DNA of 64,000 nucleotides, taken from NCBI RefSeq assembly GCF_009758415.1, contig NZ_WQRF01000001.1, positions 1,550,001 to 1,614,000 of the forward strand. The letters are read 5' to 3'. The notes below the pieces were generated by a model. That model was given only the letters and a program-made list of their open reading frames with translations, made no database searches and was not told where the DNA came from. Shown piece after piece: positions 18,926 through 28,306 of this stretch; within the stretch, counting starts at the first letter, position 1; each line of letters begins with the position of its first letter. The DNA comes from Devosia marina (GTDB lineage: Bacteria; Pseudomonadota; Alphaproteobacteria; Rhizobiales; Devosiaceae). The translations under genes were made by a program, and so were the position numbers.

Positions 18926-19389
18926 GATCCCAAGAATCCTTTCGGATCGAAGACCAAAGCAGAGCTTTTGTCACTTTTGGTTTCGGCTACGGTCTCATTT
19001 AAGTCGCGGGCGGTGATTTGGTCGCCGTGCTGCTTCAGCGCCGACTGCACCCAAGACAGATCAGATTGTGGGCATGGCAGTGAAACATGCCATTTTCCCT
19101 CTAGCGGATCGAAGCCGAGCGACGCCTCGTTTTCGCCAGTGCCGTCGATCGCGTCATCATCGTATGTGCAGTAAATACGGGTACGTGGCCCATCACAGGT
19201 CACAACAATTGCTGCATCCTTTGGTGCCTGATCTGCAATTACGCTTGCGGCAATCCCTTTGACCGCAAGTAGCTTGTCGCGATCACTCCCACTCTTACCC
19301 TTGGTCAGCAGGTCGACGATCGATACCCAGGTGTCAACGGCATTGCGATGAGGTGAGCTGCGGAAAGTGCGACTGGCGACGGTGCTCAT
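18922..19389 (-). CDS. Unknown 155-residue CBASS-operon protein
   Basis: It lies between the TRIP13-like and HORMA genes and overlaps both by 4 bp (ATGA), so it is a built-in part of the operon. I recognise no domain. Visible features: a basic N-terminus ([16 protein letters not shown]), a beta-rich middle ([24 protein letters not shown]) and a C-terminal [12 protein letters not shown]. Many type III CBASS operons encode a second HORMA-type protein at this position. This one is small and does not look like the HORMA next to it, so that remains only a possibility. Confidence 0.75.
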   Translation of the reverse strand: MSTVASRTFRSSPHRNAVDTWVSIVDLLTKGKSGSDRDKLLAVKGIAASVIADQAPKDAAIVVTCDGPRTRIYCTYDDDAIDGTGENEASLGFDPLEGKWHVSLPCPQSDLSWVQSALKQHGDQITARDLNETVAETKSDKSSALVFDPKGFLGS

Positions 19390-20282
19390 TTCGATGCCCC
19401 CGTTGCCCGGTTCTTCTTCGCAGCTTTCGCCGCAGCGACTAGTTGATCGATTGATAGCTTCTCAGGATTCATCGCCGTTTCAGGCGAACTGGCCAGCGCA
19501 TTAACAACCATCTTGCGAATAGAGCGCCCATCGAGTCCGACGCATTCCGATGCGACTCGATCAAGAGTGCCGGAGCTGGCCAAACGAGCGATTGGCTTAT
19601 AAGTCGCACCCAAGCCTTCAAGACAGCTTCGCAGGATCTGGCCGCAAGCTTCTCGATCTGGGAGGGGAATGGTCATCACCAGGTCGCAGCGGGAGGTAAA
19701 CGCAGCATCGACCGCATCTGGAAAATTGCTGGTGGCGATAAAAAGCAGATTCTTGTGGGTCTCGGCCAAGGCATCCAACTGCACCAGGACAGCGTCCGTT
19801 GCGCGATGGATATCGATTGGATTTGCCTCAAGGCTCATCTTGGAGCGATCGGCAGCAAGCGTTTCCACCTCGTCTAAAAGAACGATAGTTGGGCCTGAAG
19901 CGGCAACTTCTGCGATGGACTGAGAGAACAGCTCGGACACGGCCTTCTGAGTTTTTCCCATTGCCGAGCTTGTCAAAGCATGAGGATCTACTTCAAGTAG
20001 CTTGAATTCCTGGCCACGGAAGGACTGGGCAGCGCGGTTAGCAAGCCCCTTGGCCAGTGAAGTCTTGCCCGTACCTGGCGGCCCAACCAAGAGGATAACG
20101 CCGTGGAGCGGGAGGACACTGCGATCAACGGCCGGGCGCAGCGTGAAATTCAGCATAGCTTGAGCTACGAGGCGATCTTTCACAACTTTATCGAGGATGA
20201 TGGATTCCCACAGATCCTCGAGGCCACGATCGGGTAGACCGCGGGCGCGCTGAATGCCTTTTGCAGTCTCAAAGTCACGCAT
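19386..20282 (-). CDS. TRIP13/Pch2-like AAA+ ATPase of CBASS (Cap6-like)
   Basis: 298 residues. Walker A GPPGTGKT (67-74), Walker B IVLLDEVE (133-140), sensor region FIATSNFPDAVD and an arginine-finger stretch SRCDLVMTIPLPDREA. It has the compact AAA+ layout of bacterial TRIP13 proteins, which remodel HORMA proteins and hold CBASS in check. The ATG at 20282 has a strong GGAGG ribosome site 8 bp upstream, which decides the start against the upstream ATG at 20327. It is the first gene of the CBASS operon. Confidence 0.92.
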   Translation of the reverse strand: MRDFETAKGIQRARGLPDRGLEDLWESIILDKVVKDRLVAQAMLNFTLRPAVDRSVLPLHGVILLVGPPGTGKTSLAKGLANRAAQSFRGQEFKLLEVDPHALTSSAMGKTQKAVSELFSQSIAEVAASGPTIVLLDEVETLAADRSKMSLEANPIDIHRATDAVLVQLDALAETHKNLLFIATSNFPDAVDAAFTSRCDLVMTIPLPDREACGQILRSCLEGLGATYKPIARLASSGTLDRVASECVGLDGRSIRKMVVNALASSPETAMNPEKLSIDQLVAAAKAAKKNRATGASK

Positions 20283-20457
20283 AACAATACCTCCAAATCC
20301 TGTGAGACTCGGAGGCGCTACCTTCATCTTCGAGCGTTACCGCTTCTTTTGATGAATCTTCACACTAAATTAACCAAGTCCGCCAGTGAGATGGGATGCC
20401 ACCTTCGCAAGGTCAAGGCCTGGTGAAAAGAAATTTTGCAGTCTAAGTAGGTGCTTA
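20283..20457 (-). promoter_or_regulatory. Probable CBASS operon promoter region
   Basis: This 175-bp AT-rich gap separates tniQ from the TRIP13-like gene, while all genes on either side overlap or nearly touch. A separate promoter for the cargo operon is therefore likely. I could not fix a -35/-10 pair. Confidence 0.35.
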
Positions 20458-22410
20458 TCAAATAACCGCCGGGATCTTGCTTGCAGCGTAAGGGGAGCCG
20501 AGCTCCAGCAAGGGCTCAACGTTGTCTCGTAAGTAGATAAGTCCACCCTTGGTCGGAAAATCAAAGGCCGGGTGAACTTCATGCGCCTCCATCCAGGACC
20601 TCACCAAGCTGGTTGGTCTCCTTCCCCGAGCAGCGATTTCATTGGCGAAAATGTACATGGACGCGAATGAAATGACGTTGTCATTTGCAAATTTTGCATC
20701 GCCATCGGGAACGAGTTCCTTGGCTGCCACCAGCGCCTGCAGCACTCCATATGCGGAGATGCCAAGCATCAAATTGACGCTGCCTGCCGAAAGTCTGTCG
20801 AACTCCGAAGCCGGAAAATGGGCTTGCTCCTCAATCAGCAGGTCGCGGACAAGCTCGACGCCCTTGACCGAAATTGCTCTTAAGATCCCCTGGCCCGGGC
20901 GCTTGTGAAGCACATACTCAATTCGACTATCAAGCAAACGCTCGATCAGAGGCACCCAAGGTCGCCGACCGGCCGGAAACAACAGCATGGCCTGGGCAAA
21001 TGTGCAGAATGCCGGGTCTGGCTTGATCGGCTTTCGGCCGCCAACCAACCGCTCTTCCAAGAGACGCATTGACCGACCAGACATGTAGGTGTCAGCGGTG
21101 GTGATATGCGTGCTGGCACCGGTGTAAACAAAATTCAACCTACGACGAACCAGGTCCGAGACGGCGTGAGGCGGTGCACCCAGTGACCACGCGACCGCCA
21201 TTGCAGGCACCTGGTCTTTATACTGGATCATTGTCATTTGGCTCTGAGACCGGTGAAGTAGAATCGGCGCCTTTGCGGAAGTCCCAGCGAACACGCGTTT
21301 TGACTTCGGGTGTTTTGCAAGCTTAGCAACAACGGGATGGCTAACCAAGAAGGCTCGCTTGAGCTCAAGCAGGGGCCAGTATTTATCTGGTCGAAAGCTG
21401 CCTTTCCCGACAACACCGGCATTCTCAGCGCAGCCAGCCAACGTCTCTCGCATCAACAGAGAAACATTCTTCCGAACAATTTTGGGCAAATAGCCGTCTT
21501 GGGCCAACAAAGAAATTGCCCCAAATGCCTTTGAAAGCCCCCACTCTCCTGTTCGATTTGTTGCTCCCGTTGCCGCCGTCAGACAAATTTCTGAAAAGCC
21601 TTCGGGGTAGTTCAAAATCGCGCGGCCGGCTTGTGAAAGGAACTGTGGTTCAATGGCACCAATTTCGGATCGCGCAAAATAGCCCTGCGAATAGTTGCCT
21701 TCCGCATTAATTTTCAAAGCCGCTGCGATCGCTTGCGCCAATTCAAACAACTCACCACGGTTCCTGGTCCCCACGGCATCTGGCACAACCGAGACTTCGG
21801 AACCAGAAACTCGAGGATCAAGAAGGCCAGTGACAAAATCGAGGGCAGTCCGATCATCTGTCTCATAAGGACGTTGCTCTAATTTTCGCAGATCGACTGA
21901 GGGAGCCGGAAAGCCCATCGGCGTTTCCGCAATACAGTAGTCGCAGTAATCCATCCCTTGAGTTCGGGAAAAACCCAACTGGCTTTGGCATTCGGGACAT
22001 GTGTCAAGCAGCGGATCGAGGGTATCAGGATCAAAACCAAAAGTTCGGATGTGCCAAATCGCCCTGCCATACGGGAGCTGTTTTAATGCGACCGGAGAGA
22101 CGCGCCGGATGCTGCGCTCAATAAAGACCTCCCTTACCGGCGTGCCAAAAAAGTCAACGGTACCGCGCCTCAGCTTCCTGTAGAATCGATCCTCAATAGA
22201 ATGCACGGGAACACCCAGAAGCCAGGCGAGCTGCTTTGCAATCTGTGGGTCGGAAAAGGACAGGTTTTCGACCCTCTTCATACTCAGGTTTGCGAAGTAG
22301 AGGATGTCCTTTGCATGGTCATATCCGTTGGTGGCGGCTGCTCGAGACACCAATGCAGTTAACGACTCATCGTGGATAGGTGGCATGGGACGGAACAGAG
22401 TCATGGTCAC
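20458..22410 (-). CDS. tniQ: TniQ-family target-selection protein
   Basis: 650 residues. The N-terminal TniQ domain begins with the DESLTALVSRAAATNGY segment and a helix-turn-helix-like region. Zinc-binding cysteine pairs lie in DTCPECQSQ and YCDYCIAE around residues 138-162. The C-terminal part of several hundred residues resembles the longer TnsD-type proteins, which direct Tn7-like elements to a fixed attachment site. The start overlaps the tnsC stop by 4 bp. Its last 50 residues, beginning VRSWMEAHEV, are matched by the C-terminus of the chimeric gene at 38758-39645. Confidence 0.88.
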   Translation of the reverse strand: MTMTLFRPMPPIHDESLTALVSRAAATNGYDHAKDILYFANLSMKRVENLSFSDPQIAKQLAWLLGVPVHSIEDRFYRKLRRGTVDFFGTPVREVFIERSIRRVSPVALKQLPYGRAIWHIRTFGFDPDTLDPLLDTCPECQSQLGFSRTQGMDYCDYCIAETPMGFPAPSVDLRKLEQRPYETDDRTALDFVTGLLDPRVSGSEVSVVPDAVGTRNRGELFELAQAIAAALKINAEGNYSQGYFARSEIGAIEPQFLSQAGRAILNYPEGFSEICLTAATGATNRTGEWGLSKAFGAISLLAQDGYLPKIVRKNVSLLMRETLAGCAENAGVVGKGSFRPDKYWPLLELKRAFLVSHPVVAKLAKHPKSKRVFAGTSAKAPILLHRSQSQMTMIQYKDQVPAMAVAWSLGAPPHAVSDLVRRRLNFVYTGASTHITTADTYMSGRSMRLLEERLVGGRKPIKPDPAFCTFAQAMLLFPAGRRPWVPLIERLLDSRIEYVLHKRPGQGILRAISVKGVELVRDLLIEEQAHFPASEFDRLSAGSVNLMLGISAYGVLQALVAAKELVPDGDAKFANDNVISFASMYIFANEIAARGRRPTSLVRSWMEAHEVHPAFDFPTKGGLIYLRDNVEPLLELGSPYAASKIPAVI

Positions 22411-23444
22411 ACCCTGTCGTCGCCGGATTCGATGACCCCTTCACGGAAGGGATTATACAGGCAATACCCATCCGGGATGGCGCGTGTGTCCACCGCAAGC
22501 GCCAGTTCCTCGAAACCAATTCGGTCCTTGCCCACCCGCAGCGCGTGGTAAACAGCCATTTCGGCAATTCGGCTGGCAAGCCCCATAAGCCCGCCGGAGG
22601 ATGCCCAAAGTCTATGAGGGATGTCGTGGTCGAGCAGGTCGCACACCTTAGGCAGGAGGCCGTGCCTATTGATCATAATGCCAATTTTGCCAACGTAGTT
22701 CGTGAACATTTCAGCATCTGAGTCCGAACTCCAGCGCAATGGCGAGAAGTCAATCGCCTCAATGTGGCGATTGCGCAGTTGTGGGTCGACAGACAGATGA
22801 ACCCTGGATTCTGGCACACCAACAAACATGAGAGGCACCATGCCTTCGATCATCATGAATTTCAGAGCGTCAGTGACATCCGTTCCCGTCGCCTCAAAAG
22901 ACTTGGTGTTGCTGCCCTTAATCTGTTTCAGCACGCCTTGAGAGAGGTGCTGAATTTCATCGATGATGAGCAGATCGCAGGGTCGCTTCTTGTTAGGATT
23001 GTTGATTGGATCATTTTCGCCTCGGAGAAACTGATAAAGCTGCCGACGCAATGTACCGATCTTGGCACTAGCCTTAACCGAACACCCCAGTCGAAGCAGA
23101 ATGTCCACGTAGAGGCTCTCCCGGGTCGCCTTCTCGTTAAGCGTTACGTGAATGACGCGAGATTGCTTTCGGGCAATTTCCTCAGCCGGCATCTCTTTGG
23201 GGAAGGCGCCGGAAGCGATGAGCTCCGGGACCACAACCCGCTCGAGATACATTTTGATGGCGTGCGACTTACCGGAATGGCTGAGGGCAAAAAGCCCCAG
23301 CCAACCCTGAGACTCATTGGGAGCAAGCTGGGCGGCTCTTCTAGCGCCTTCACACACCCGGGCAATATTGTCGACGCGGGGATGGACAATGCGCATCTGT
23401 TTGAACACGGCATGAATTTCGGACAGGGATAAGGTCGCGGTCAC
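22407..23444 (-). CDS. tnsC: TnsC/TniB-like AAA+ transposition regulator
   Basis: 345 residues. The nucleotide-binding loop reads FALSHSGKSHAI, where the first glycine of the usual GxxxxGKS is alanine. Walker B is DLLIIDEIQHLSQG. The rest fits the TniB/TnsC family that links target recognition by TniQ to the TnsB transposase. The gene overlaps tnsB and tniQ by 4 bp each, so translation is coupled. The unusual Walker A may be tolerated, but it is worth noting. Confidence 0.88.
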   Translation of the reverse strand: MTATLSLSEIHAVFKQMRIVHPRVDNIARVCEGARRAAQLAPNESQGWLGLFALSHSGKSHAIKMYLERVVVPELIASGAFPKEMPAEEIARKQSRVIHVTLNEKATRESLYVDILLRLGCSVKASAKIGTLRRQLYQFLRGENDPINNPNKKRPCDLLIIDEIQHLSQGVLKQIKGSNTKSFEATGTDVTDALKFMMIEGMVPLMFVGVPESRVHLSVDPQLRNRHIEAIDFSPLRWSSDSDAEMFTNYVGKIGIMINRHGLLPKVCDLLDHDIPHRLWASSGGLMGLASRIAEMAVYHALRVGKDRIGFEELALAVDTRAIPDGYCLYNPFREGVIESGDDRV

Positions 23445-25174
23445 TTTTTGGATTCCTGTTCAACCTGCTTCATGAGTTCAGCAAGTCGCTCTGCTGCCGA
23501 AATCTGATTTTCACGCGGCGGTGCTGCCCGGGTGCTTGCCGGAATGGTCGAGGTAACGCGATGAACAGGTGACGCAAATTCTTCCGGCGCCAACACGCCG
23601 TCGATCACCGCACCATCCTCGGACTTTTTCCGCCTGTTTTCGGCCCGAGTACGCACCGCCTTCGCTGTTGCCTTCTTGCCTCCCCGACGTGGCGAATGGC
23701 TGACAACCCGGTCCTCAGGCGTTCGGATTGCGGCAAGGTCCTGCGCAATGTCCTCAGACCGTTCCAGATGCTTGAAAATGACCTCATGGCCGGGCGCGAG
23801 CTGGGGTGTCGTGTCGAGGAACGGCGCAAGGCGCTTCCGCTCTGCATATTTGCCTCGCAATGGCGCGCCTTCGACAGCAGCAAGGAAGGCGACCCTGGCT
23901 TCCGCCTGCTCTTCTGGCGTGTGAAATGCCAGGTTTTCTCGTCGGGCAAATTTCTTGATCTTGTCGAGCAGATACCAGGACGTGCCCTTCTTGTAGTTGA
24001 CGTCCCAGTTCGGGAGGGCAATGGCCTTTCGCATGTCCGGATGCCAGACGTAGAGTTGGTCGGCATTTCCAGGAGAGGCTGTGACGACCACATCAATCGA
24101 TCGCGTTGACGTGACGCCCTTGCGCTGCTTGCGCACCTTGATGTGGCGCGCGAGGTCGCTCATCAACTGCGTCGTGATTGCAGGGTCATGGAAACGCTGC
24201 CCCCGAAATGCGACCCCTTCCGCCGTGAGCAGACAATCTTGGGTAATACCCATGATAGTATCCAAGACCACGGGATCATCCACTGTCGGCCGTCCGTTCT
24301 TGACCAAACCCTTGCGCCATTTCAGCGTCGGCGAAGAGCCAATGCCGGAATGCACTTCGACATGGTATCGGGTGACGACGTATTGCCAGAACAAGTCCTG
24401 GATCCGTTCCCGATCATGCACTGCGTCCGCGGTTGGATCGATGTCCAGCAACGACCTGTCCCGCGGCGTCAGGGGAAGGCCACCGTCGAGACGATGCCAG
24501 ATGTTTTCATTGAGGGTGCCGAAGAAGCGCTCAACGTAGGCCTTGAACATGGGGATTTTCACCGGCGCCCAGATGACGTCGATATTGGCCGCCTCGCAGC
24601 TAGTCTGAAACGAAGTGCCGACGAGCTCCCAGCCATTATCCACGATCACGGTTGATGGCTTGCCATATCCATCGGTAGCGCCCTTATGTGGGCCATACTC
24701 ATCAATCAGAAACTTCTTGCGACGAACCACCTGCCGGAGGCATTCGACCACTGAATTCAAGCTCGGGCGCTCATAGGTGAACACGGCTCCGAGGATCATG
24801 CGGCTGTAGCAGTCGATCGCATAGGTCAGCCAAAGGCGGCCTACCGCGACGGGATTGCCATATTCATCCAGAACCGTGGACCATACGTCGATCTGGGTGT
24901 GGTCCATCATGACCATTTCCAGCGGCTCGGTCGCCGTGATCTGACGTTGACGCCCGCCGAACCGACGCTGCGCTTCCTTGGCTCCGTATTTCTGCTCTAC
25001 GTTCCAGTAGTTGGTGCTGACCTTGATCCAGTTCCGAATAGTCTGGTCATGGGGCCTGCCGAATGGATCAAGGTCGTCGGTTGGCTGGCCTTTCGCCCGC
25101 CGTGCTGCCAAAAGTCGGTAGCCTCGGCCAAAGAGTGCCAACGCGTCGATCTCCCTGCGAGATCGTTTGGCCCA
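23441..25174 (-). pseudogene. tnsB: tnsB, 3' part (DDE transposase, interrupted by IS3-family element)
   Basis: This part carries the catalytic core. The DDE residues are Asp in DHTQIDVW, Asp in TVIVDNGW and Glu in YVERFFGTLNEN, at about 304, 387 and 423 of the restored protein, with a D-E spacing of 35. A Mu-type C-terminal region rich in Lys/Arg follows. Removing the IS and one copy of its 4-bp duplication joins this frame exactly to the frame at 26449-27076 and gives one 785-residue TnsB, longer than Tn7 TnsB. A TTG at 25141 could start a shortened product lacking the DNA-binding N-terminus. Confidence 0.9.
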
Positions 25175-25192
25175 TGACCTGCCACTGAACTT

Positions 25193-26122
25193 TCATCCAG
25201 CTGCCATTAGAGCCTCGACCATTTCTGTTACGCCGTAGGGCGCGGGTTGAGCAACCGGTGAAGGCGCGGAGCCTTCAATCAGCGGAGCGTCGGAGCCGGT
25301 TGCGGTGATAGTTCCTGCATAGGCTGCCGGGGTCTGATAGCCGAGCGAGGAATGCGGCCTGGCGGTGTTGTAATCCTCCACCCATTCGGAGATGGCGCTG
25401 CGGGCATGATCGAGGCCGAAGAACAGGCTCTCGTTCAAAAGCTCGTCGCGCATCCGGCCATTGAAGCTTTCGCAGAATCCGTTCTGCATCGGCTTGCCCG
25501 GCGCGATGTAGTGCCATTCGATCCTGTGGTTCTTCGACCAGGCGAGGATGGCGTTCGAGGTGAACTCGGTGCCGTGGTCGGACACGATCATGCCTGGCCT
25601 GCCGCGGCGGGCGATCAACTCGGTCAGTTCCCGGGCCACACGGCGGCCGGAGATCGACGTGTCCGGCATCGCTGCCAGGCATTCACGCGTCACGTCGTCG
25701 ACGATGTTGAGGACCCGGAAGCGTCGCCCGCAGGCAAACTGGTCATGCACAAAATCCAGCGACCAGCGCGCGTTCGGCCGAGCTTCGACCAGGATCGGCG
25801 CCCGCGTTCCCACCGCTCGCCGTCGTGAGCGGCGCTTGCGCACCGCCAGTCTTTCCTCGCGGTAAAGACGATAGATGCGGTTGATCCCTGAAGTCTCCCC
25901 CTCGCGCCTCAGCAGGATGAACAGACGCCGATAGCCGAACCGCCGGCGCTCGTTGGCGAGGTCGCGCAGCCGGCCGCGCAACTCCGTCTCGGGCGGACGC
26001 CGGGACTGGTAGCGGATCATCTTGCGATCGGCCTCGACGAAGGAACAGGCCCGACGCTCCGACAGGCCCATGATGGTCTGCAGATGCGCGACGGCTTCGC
26101 GCTTGGCGGCGGGCCCTACCAT
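25193..26122 (-). CDS. IS3-family transposase OrfB
   Basis: 309 residues with an rve integrase core: Asp in WSLDFVHD, Asp in [10 protein letters not shown] and Glu in [14 protein letters not shown], the DDE triad of IS3 transposases. A HTH_21-like N-terminus precedes it. The ATG at 26122 lies inside an A7 run (26122-26128 on the complement) that also ends the OrfA frame. This allows a -1 frameshift to make the OrfAB fusion, the active transposase in this family. Confidence 0.93.
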   Translation of the reverse strand: MVGPAAKREAVAHLQTIMGLSERRACSFVEADRKMIRYQSRRPPETELRGRLRDLANERRRFGYRRLFILLRREGETSGINRIYRLYREERLAVRKRRSRRRAVGTRAPILVEARPNARWSLDFVHDQFACGRRFRVLNIVDDVTRECLAAMPDTSISGRRVARELTELIARRGRPGMIVSDHGTEFTSNAILAWSKNHRIEWHYIAPGKPMQNGFCESFNGRMRDELLNESLFFGLDHARSAISEWVEDYNTARPHSSLGYQTPAAYAGTITATGSDAPLIEGSAPSPVAQPAPYGVTEMVEALMAAG

Positions 26123-26379
26123 TTTTTTGACAGAAGCTCGCGGAGCGCCGAGGCTTCGAGCATCTGGTCGGCGAGCAGCTTCTTCAGCTTCGTGTTCTCG
26201 TCTTCCAGGGCCTTCAGGCGTTTGGCGTCCGACACGTCCATGCCGCCATACTTCGCCTTCCAGTTATACAGCGTCGCCTCCGAGACCCCGTGCTTGCGGG
26301 CCAGATCGCCCGCCTTCGCACCCGCCTCATGCTCGCGCAAAACCGCGATGATCTGCTCTTCCGTAAACCGCTTTCGCTT
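26116..26379 (-). CDS. IS3-family OrfA (HTH)
   Basis: 87 residues from the ATG at 26379 ([18 protein letters not shown]). A helix-turn-helix ([20 protein letters not shown]) is followed by a leucine-zipper-like coiled coil ([19 protein letters not shown]), as usual for IS3 OrfA. The frame ends just past the A7 slippery run shared with OrfB. Confidence 0.92.
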   Translation of the reverse strand, partial: KRKRFTEEQIIAVLREHEAGAKAGDLARKHGVSEATLYNWKAKYGGMDVSDAKRLKALEDENTKLKKLLADQMLEASALRELLSKKW

Positions 26380-26448
26380 CATCAGTCCGTCCTTCAAATG
26401 AGGGCCGGACTCTAATCTCAACTGGAGGAAAAACTCAGTGGCAGGTCA

Positions 26449-27076
26449 CCCAGTACCAGGCAATGACAGCACTCGCGAGCCGAAGGACTTCTTCTGGCCA
26501 GCGTTCGGCACGGTCATGCTTGCCACGATTGTCGTAGAAATAACCCAGATGGCGTTCGTGAGGGGTGCCGCAGCCTTTTACCGCCCGCAACAAAGCGCCC
26601 GGAGAGGGCTTCCAATCAAATCCGGCGGATTGGGCTTCTGGATAAATTTCGCTAATGAACCTGCGCACGCCGACCGTGCCGTAACCAACATCGCCGGCTT
26701 TGTCATACTCCAGACAATAGAACCGGAGGGTCCGTGCGTCCTGAAGGCGCGCTCGCGCCTTCACCCGCCGATCACGCTCGCGAACGTTAATGTTCGGATC
26801 ATCGATCGAGAGCAAAGCCAGCGGGTCAATATCACCCGCACGCCGAACAATATTGGTTTTACCCAAGCGAATGGCCTGGCCGTCACCGCGCATCTGGTCA
26901 AAAACGGACTTCTCGAGGACAATCGGGGCATTGACGACCTTTTGGCGAAACACAAAGGCCGGCTCCGCACCGCGCTCATCAATGCACTCACGGTACTCCG
27001 CCAGAACTGGCCCTTCGTGTTCAGGCAATCGCAGTTCGTAAACCTGGCCCTCGGCGACATCGCTATCGTTTACCAT
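26449..27076 (-). pseudogene. tnsB: tnsB, 5' part (N-terminal DNA-binding region)
   Basis: 209 residues before the IS. Alone it looks like an unknown protein; it is the missing N-terminus of TnsB. The frame reads ...AWYWG at the insertion point and continues in frame with AKRSRREID on the other side. It starts at the ATG at 27076, overlapping the end of tnsA by 7 bp. In TnsB proteins this region binds the repeated end sites. After the insertion the frame runs four codons into the IS and stops at 26435. Confidence 0.88.
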
Positions 27077-27918
27077 GGGTAGTTCCCCGGCAGCTCGAAC
27101 AGCGGTCGGCCATCCTGGACCCGGACGACGGTTGAGCGATCAGTCAGCGGCTCAGTTACAGTGACGCTGATCAGCCGGCGCACATGCATGGCAGAGGCCT
27201 TACGGACGCCGGTTGGACCACCACCCAAGGCGGCCACGACTTCTTTCCATGGCAATTTTTCCTGCGAGCCGAACGCTTCACGCACGGCGGAAAGATCACC
27301 AGGCGAAAGAGTGGTCTTCCGCTTCAAGAACAGGGCTGCGATGGCGGGATCGGTCTTGGGATGAGAGATGTGCGTCGACCGCACAACAGTCGTGAAAAAC
27401 CACCCGACGTTTCGGTATACCTGCTCAGCGAGGCGCAGCTTGTTCTGATAGTCGGGATCCTCAATGCGTGGATCGGCGTCGTCCTTCACCTCGACGATCA
27501 GGGTCGACAACGTGCCTTGCCGAACCGGAGTCCAGTTCCGCACCGCTTCTACAAATGCCCCCTTGGCGACTTGAACCGCAAAGCCGGTATCGACTGACAA
27601 CCTGAGATCGGGGATGAAGTCGAGTCGCTCATATTTCCCGACGATCTTCATTCGAAGCAGATGCGGTTGCGCAAACATTGAATGCACAGGCGTGGCGACT
27701 TCACAGAGCTCATACATCGGCTTTTCGGCCTTGATGGACTCCCATTCCACCGCTCGCATTCCGGCCTTGATCATGACTGGCCGGCCGACAGGTTTGCGCT
27801 GCCGTCCGTTGACGATCTTGCGGTATGGGTCCGACCCGCGGGTGAAAATCTCTGCAATGGCGCCACCATCCTCAAGATGGATGTGCCGTCTGGTTGCCAG
27901 TTGATGTGTCTGTGCCAT
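27070..27918 (-). CDS. tnsA: TnsA-like endonuclease
   Basis: 282 residues from the ATG at 27918. The restriction-like catalytic pattern is visible: RAVEWESIKAE in the N-terminal part, then a central Asp in RLDFIPDLRLS, and the ExK motif in LIVEVKDDAD. A C-terminal helical region follows, which contacts TnsC in Tn7. TnsA cuts the non-transferred strands, giving cut-and-paste transposition with TnsB. The frame extends upstream to 28131 without support. Confidence 0.85.
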   Translation of the reverse strand: MAQTHQLATRRHIHLEDGGAIAEIFTRGSDPYRKIVNGRQRKPVGRPVMIKAGMRAVEWESIKAEKPMYELCEVATPVHSMFAQPHLLRMKIVGKYERLDFIPDLRLSVDTGFAVQVAKGAFVEAVRNWTPVRQGTLSTLIVEVKDDADPRIEDPDYQNKLRLAEQVYRNVGWFFTTVVRSTHISHPKTDPAIAALFLKRKTTLSPGDLSAVREAFGSQEKLPWKEVVAALGGGPTGVRKASAMHVRRLISVTVTEPLTDRSTVVRVQDGRPLFELPGNYPW

Positions 27919-28069
27919 GTTGCACCGTCTTTCTGCGGCGATGAGATGGACGAAGACCACAATGACTGGTCTCCTCCATTTCCCCCAAGGGATTGATACG
28001 GCATCAAATCTTGTAAAAGGCTGAGAAGGACTGCCTAACGAGCGGTGAACTCGCGAGGCAGTCCCAATC

Positions 28070-28306
28070 CTATGACGACTGGTCAGGAACCTTTGTCTTC
28101 CGTCGGCTGGTTGACAGCGGGAATGCGACAACCCCGCCCTCCACGGTCGTCGGCTTCAGCGTTCCGGCTTTCCGATCGGCCTCGAACTGAACCGCCAAGG
28201 CAATGGCGACGAGTGCGCGGTGAGCCGCTTCCTCGAAGCTCTCTTCACCCAGCTCGTCATGGACGCGCAGCAGGCGAGTCAGGACTCGGATCAACAATTC
28301 ATCCAT
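28070..28306 (-). CDS. Unknown 78-residue protein of the transposon core
   Basis: It starts inside the last codons of the FtsH-like gene (8-bp overlap) and ends about 150 bp before tnsA. The N-terminal half is an amphipathic acidic helix (MDELLIRVLTRLL, DELGEESFEEAAH); the tail is basic. It could be a small adaptor for the protease or for transposition. No family was recognised. Confidence 0.6.
   Translation of the reverse strand: MDELLIRVLTRLLRVHDELGEESFEEAAHRALVAIALAVQFEADRKAGTLKPTTVEGGVVAFPLSTSRRKTKVPDQSS

Larger units (their letters stand above)
25175..26448 (-). mobile_element. IS3-family insertion sequence inside tnsB
   Basis: 1274 bp. Terminal inverted repeats match: TGACCTGCCACTGA at 25175-25188 and its complement ending at 26448, continuing imperfectly through TCCAG. 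Both flanks carry CCCA (25171-25174 and 26449-26452), a 4-bp target duplication, so the insertion is recent or at least undisturbed. It encodes OrfA and OrfB, typical of the IS407/IS3 group. Confidence 0.93.

Noticed and set aside
26435..27076. Stand-alone hypothetical protein gene of 213 codons
   Set aside because: It is the N-terminal part of tnsB: the frame joins exactly to the catalytic part once the IS and one target copy are removed.
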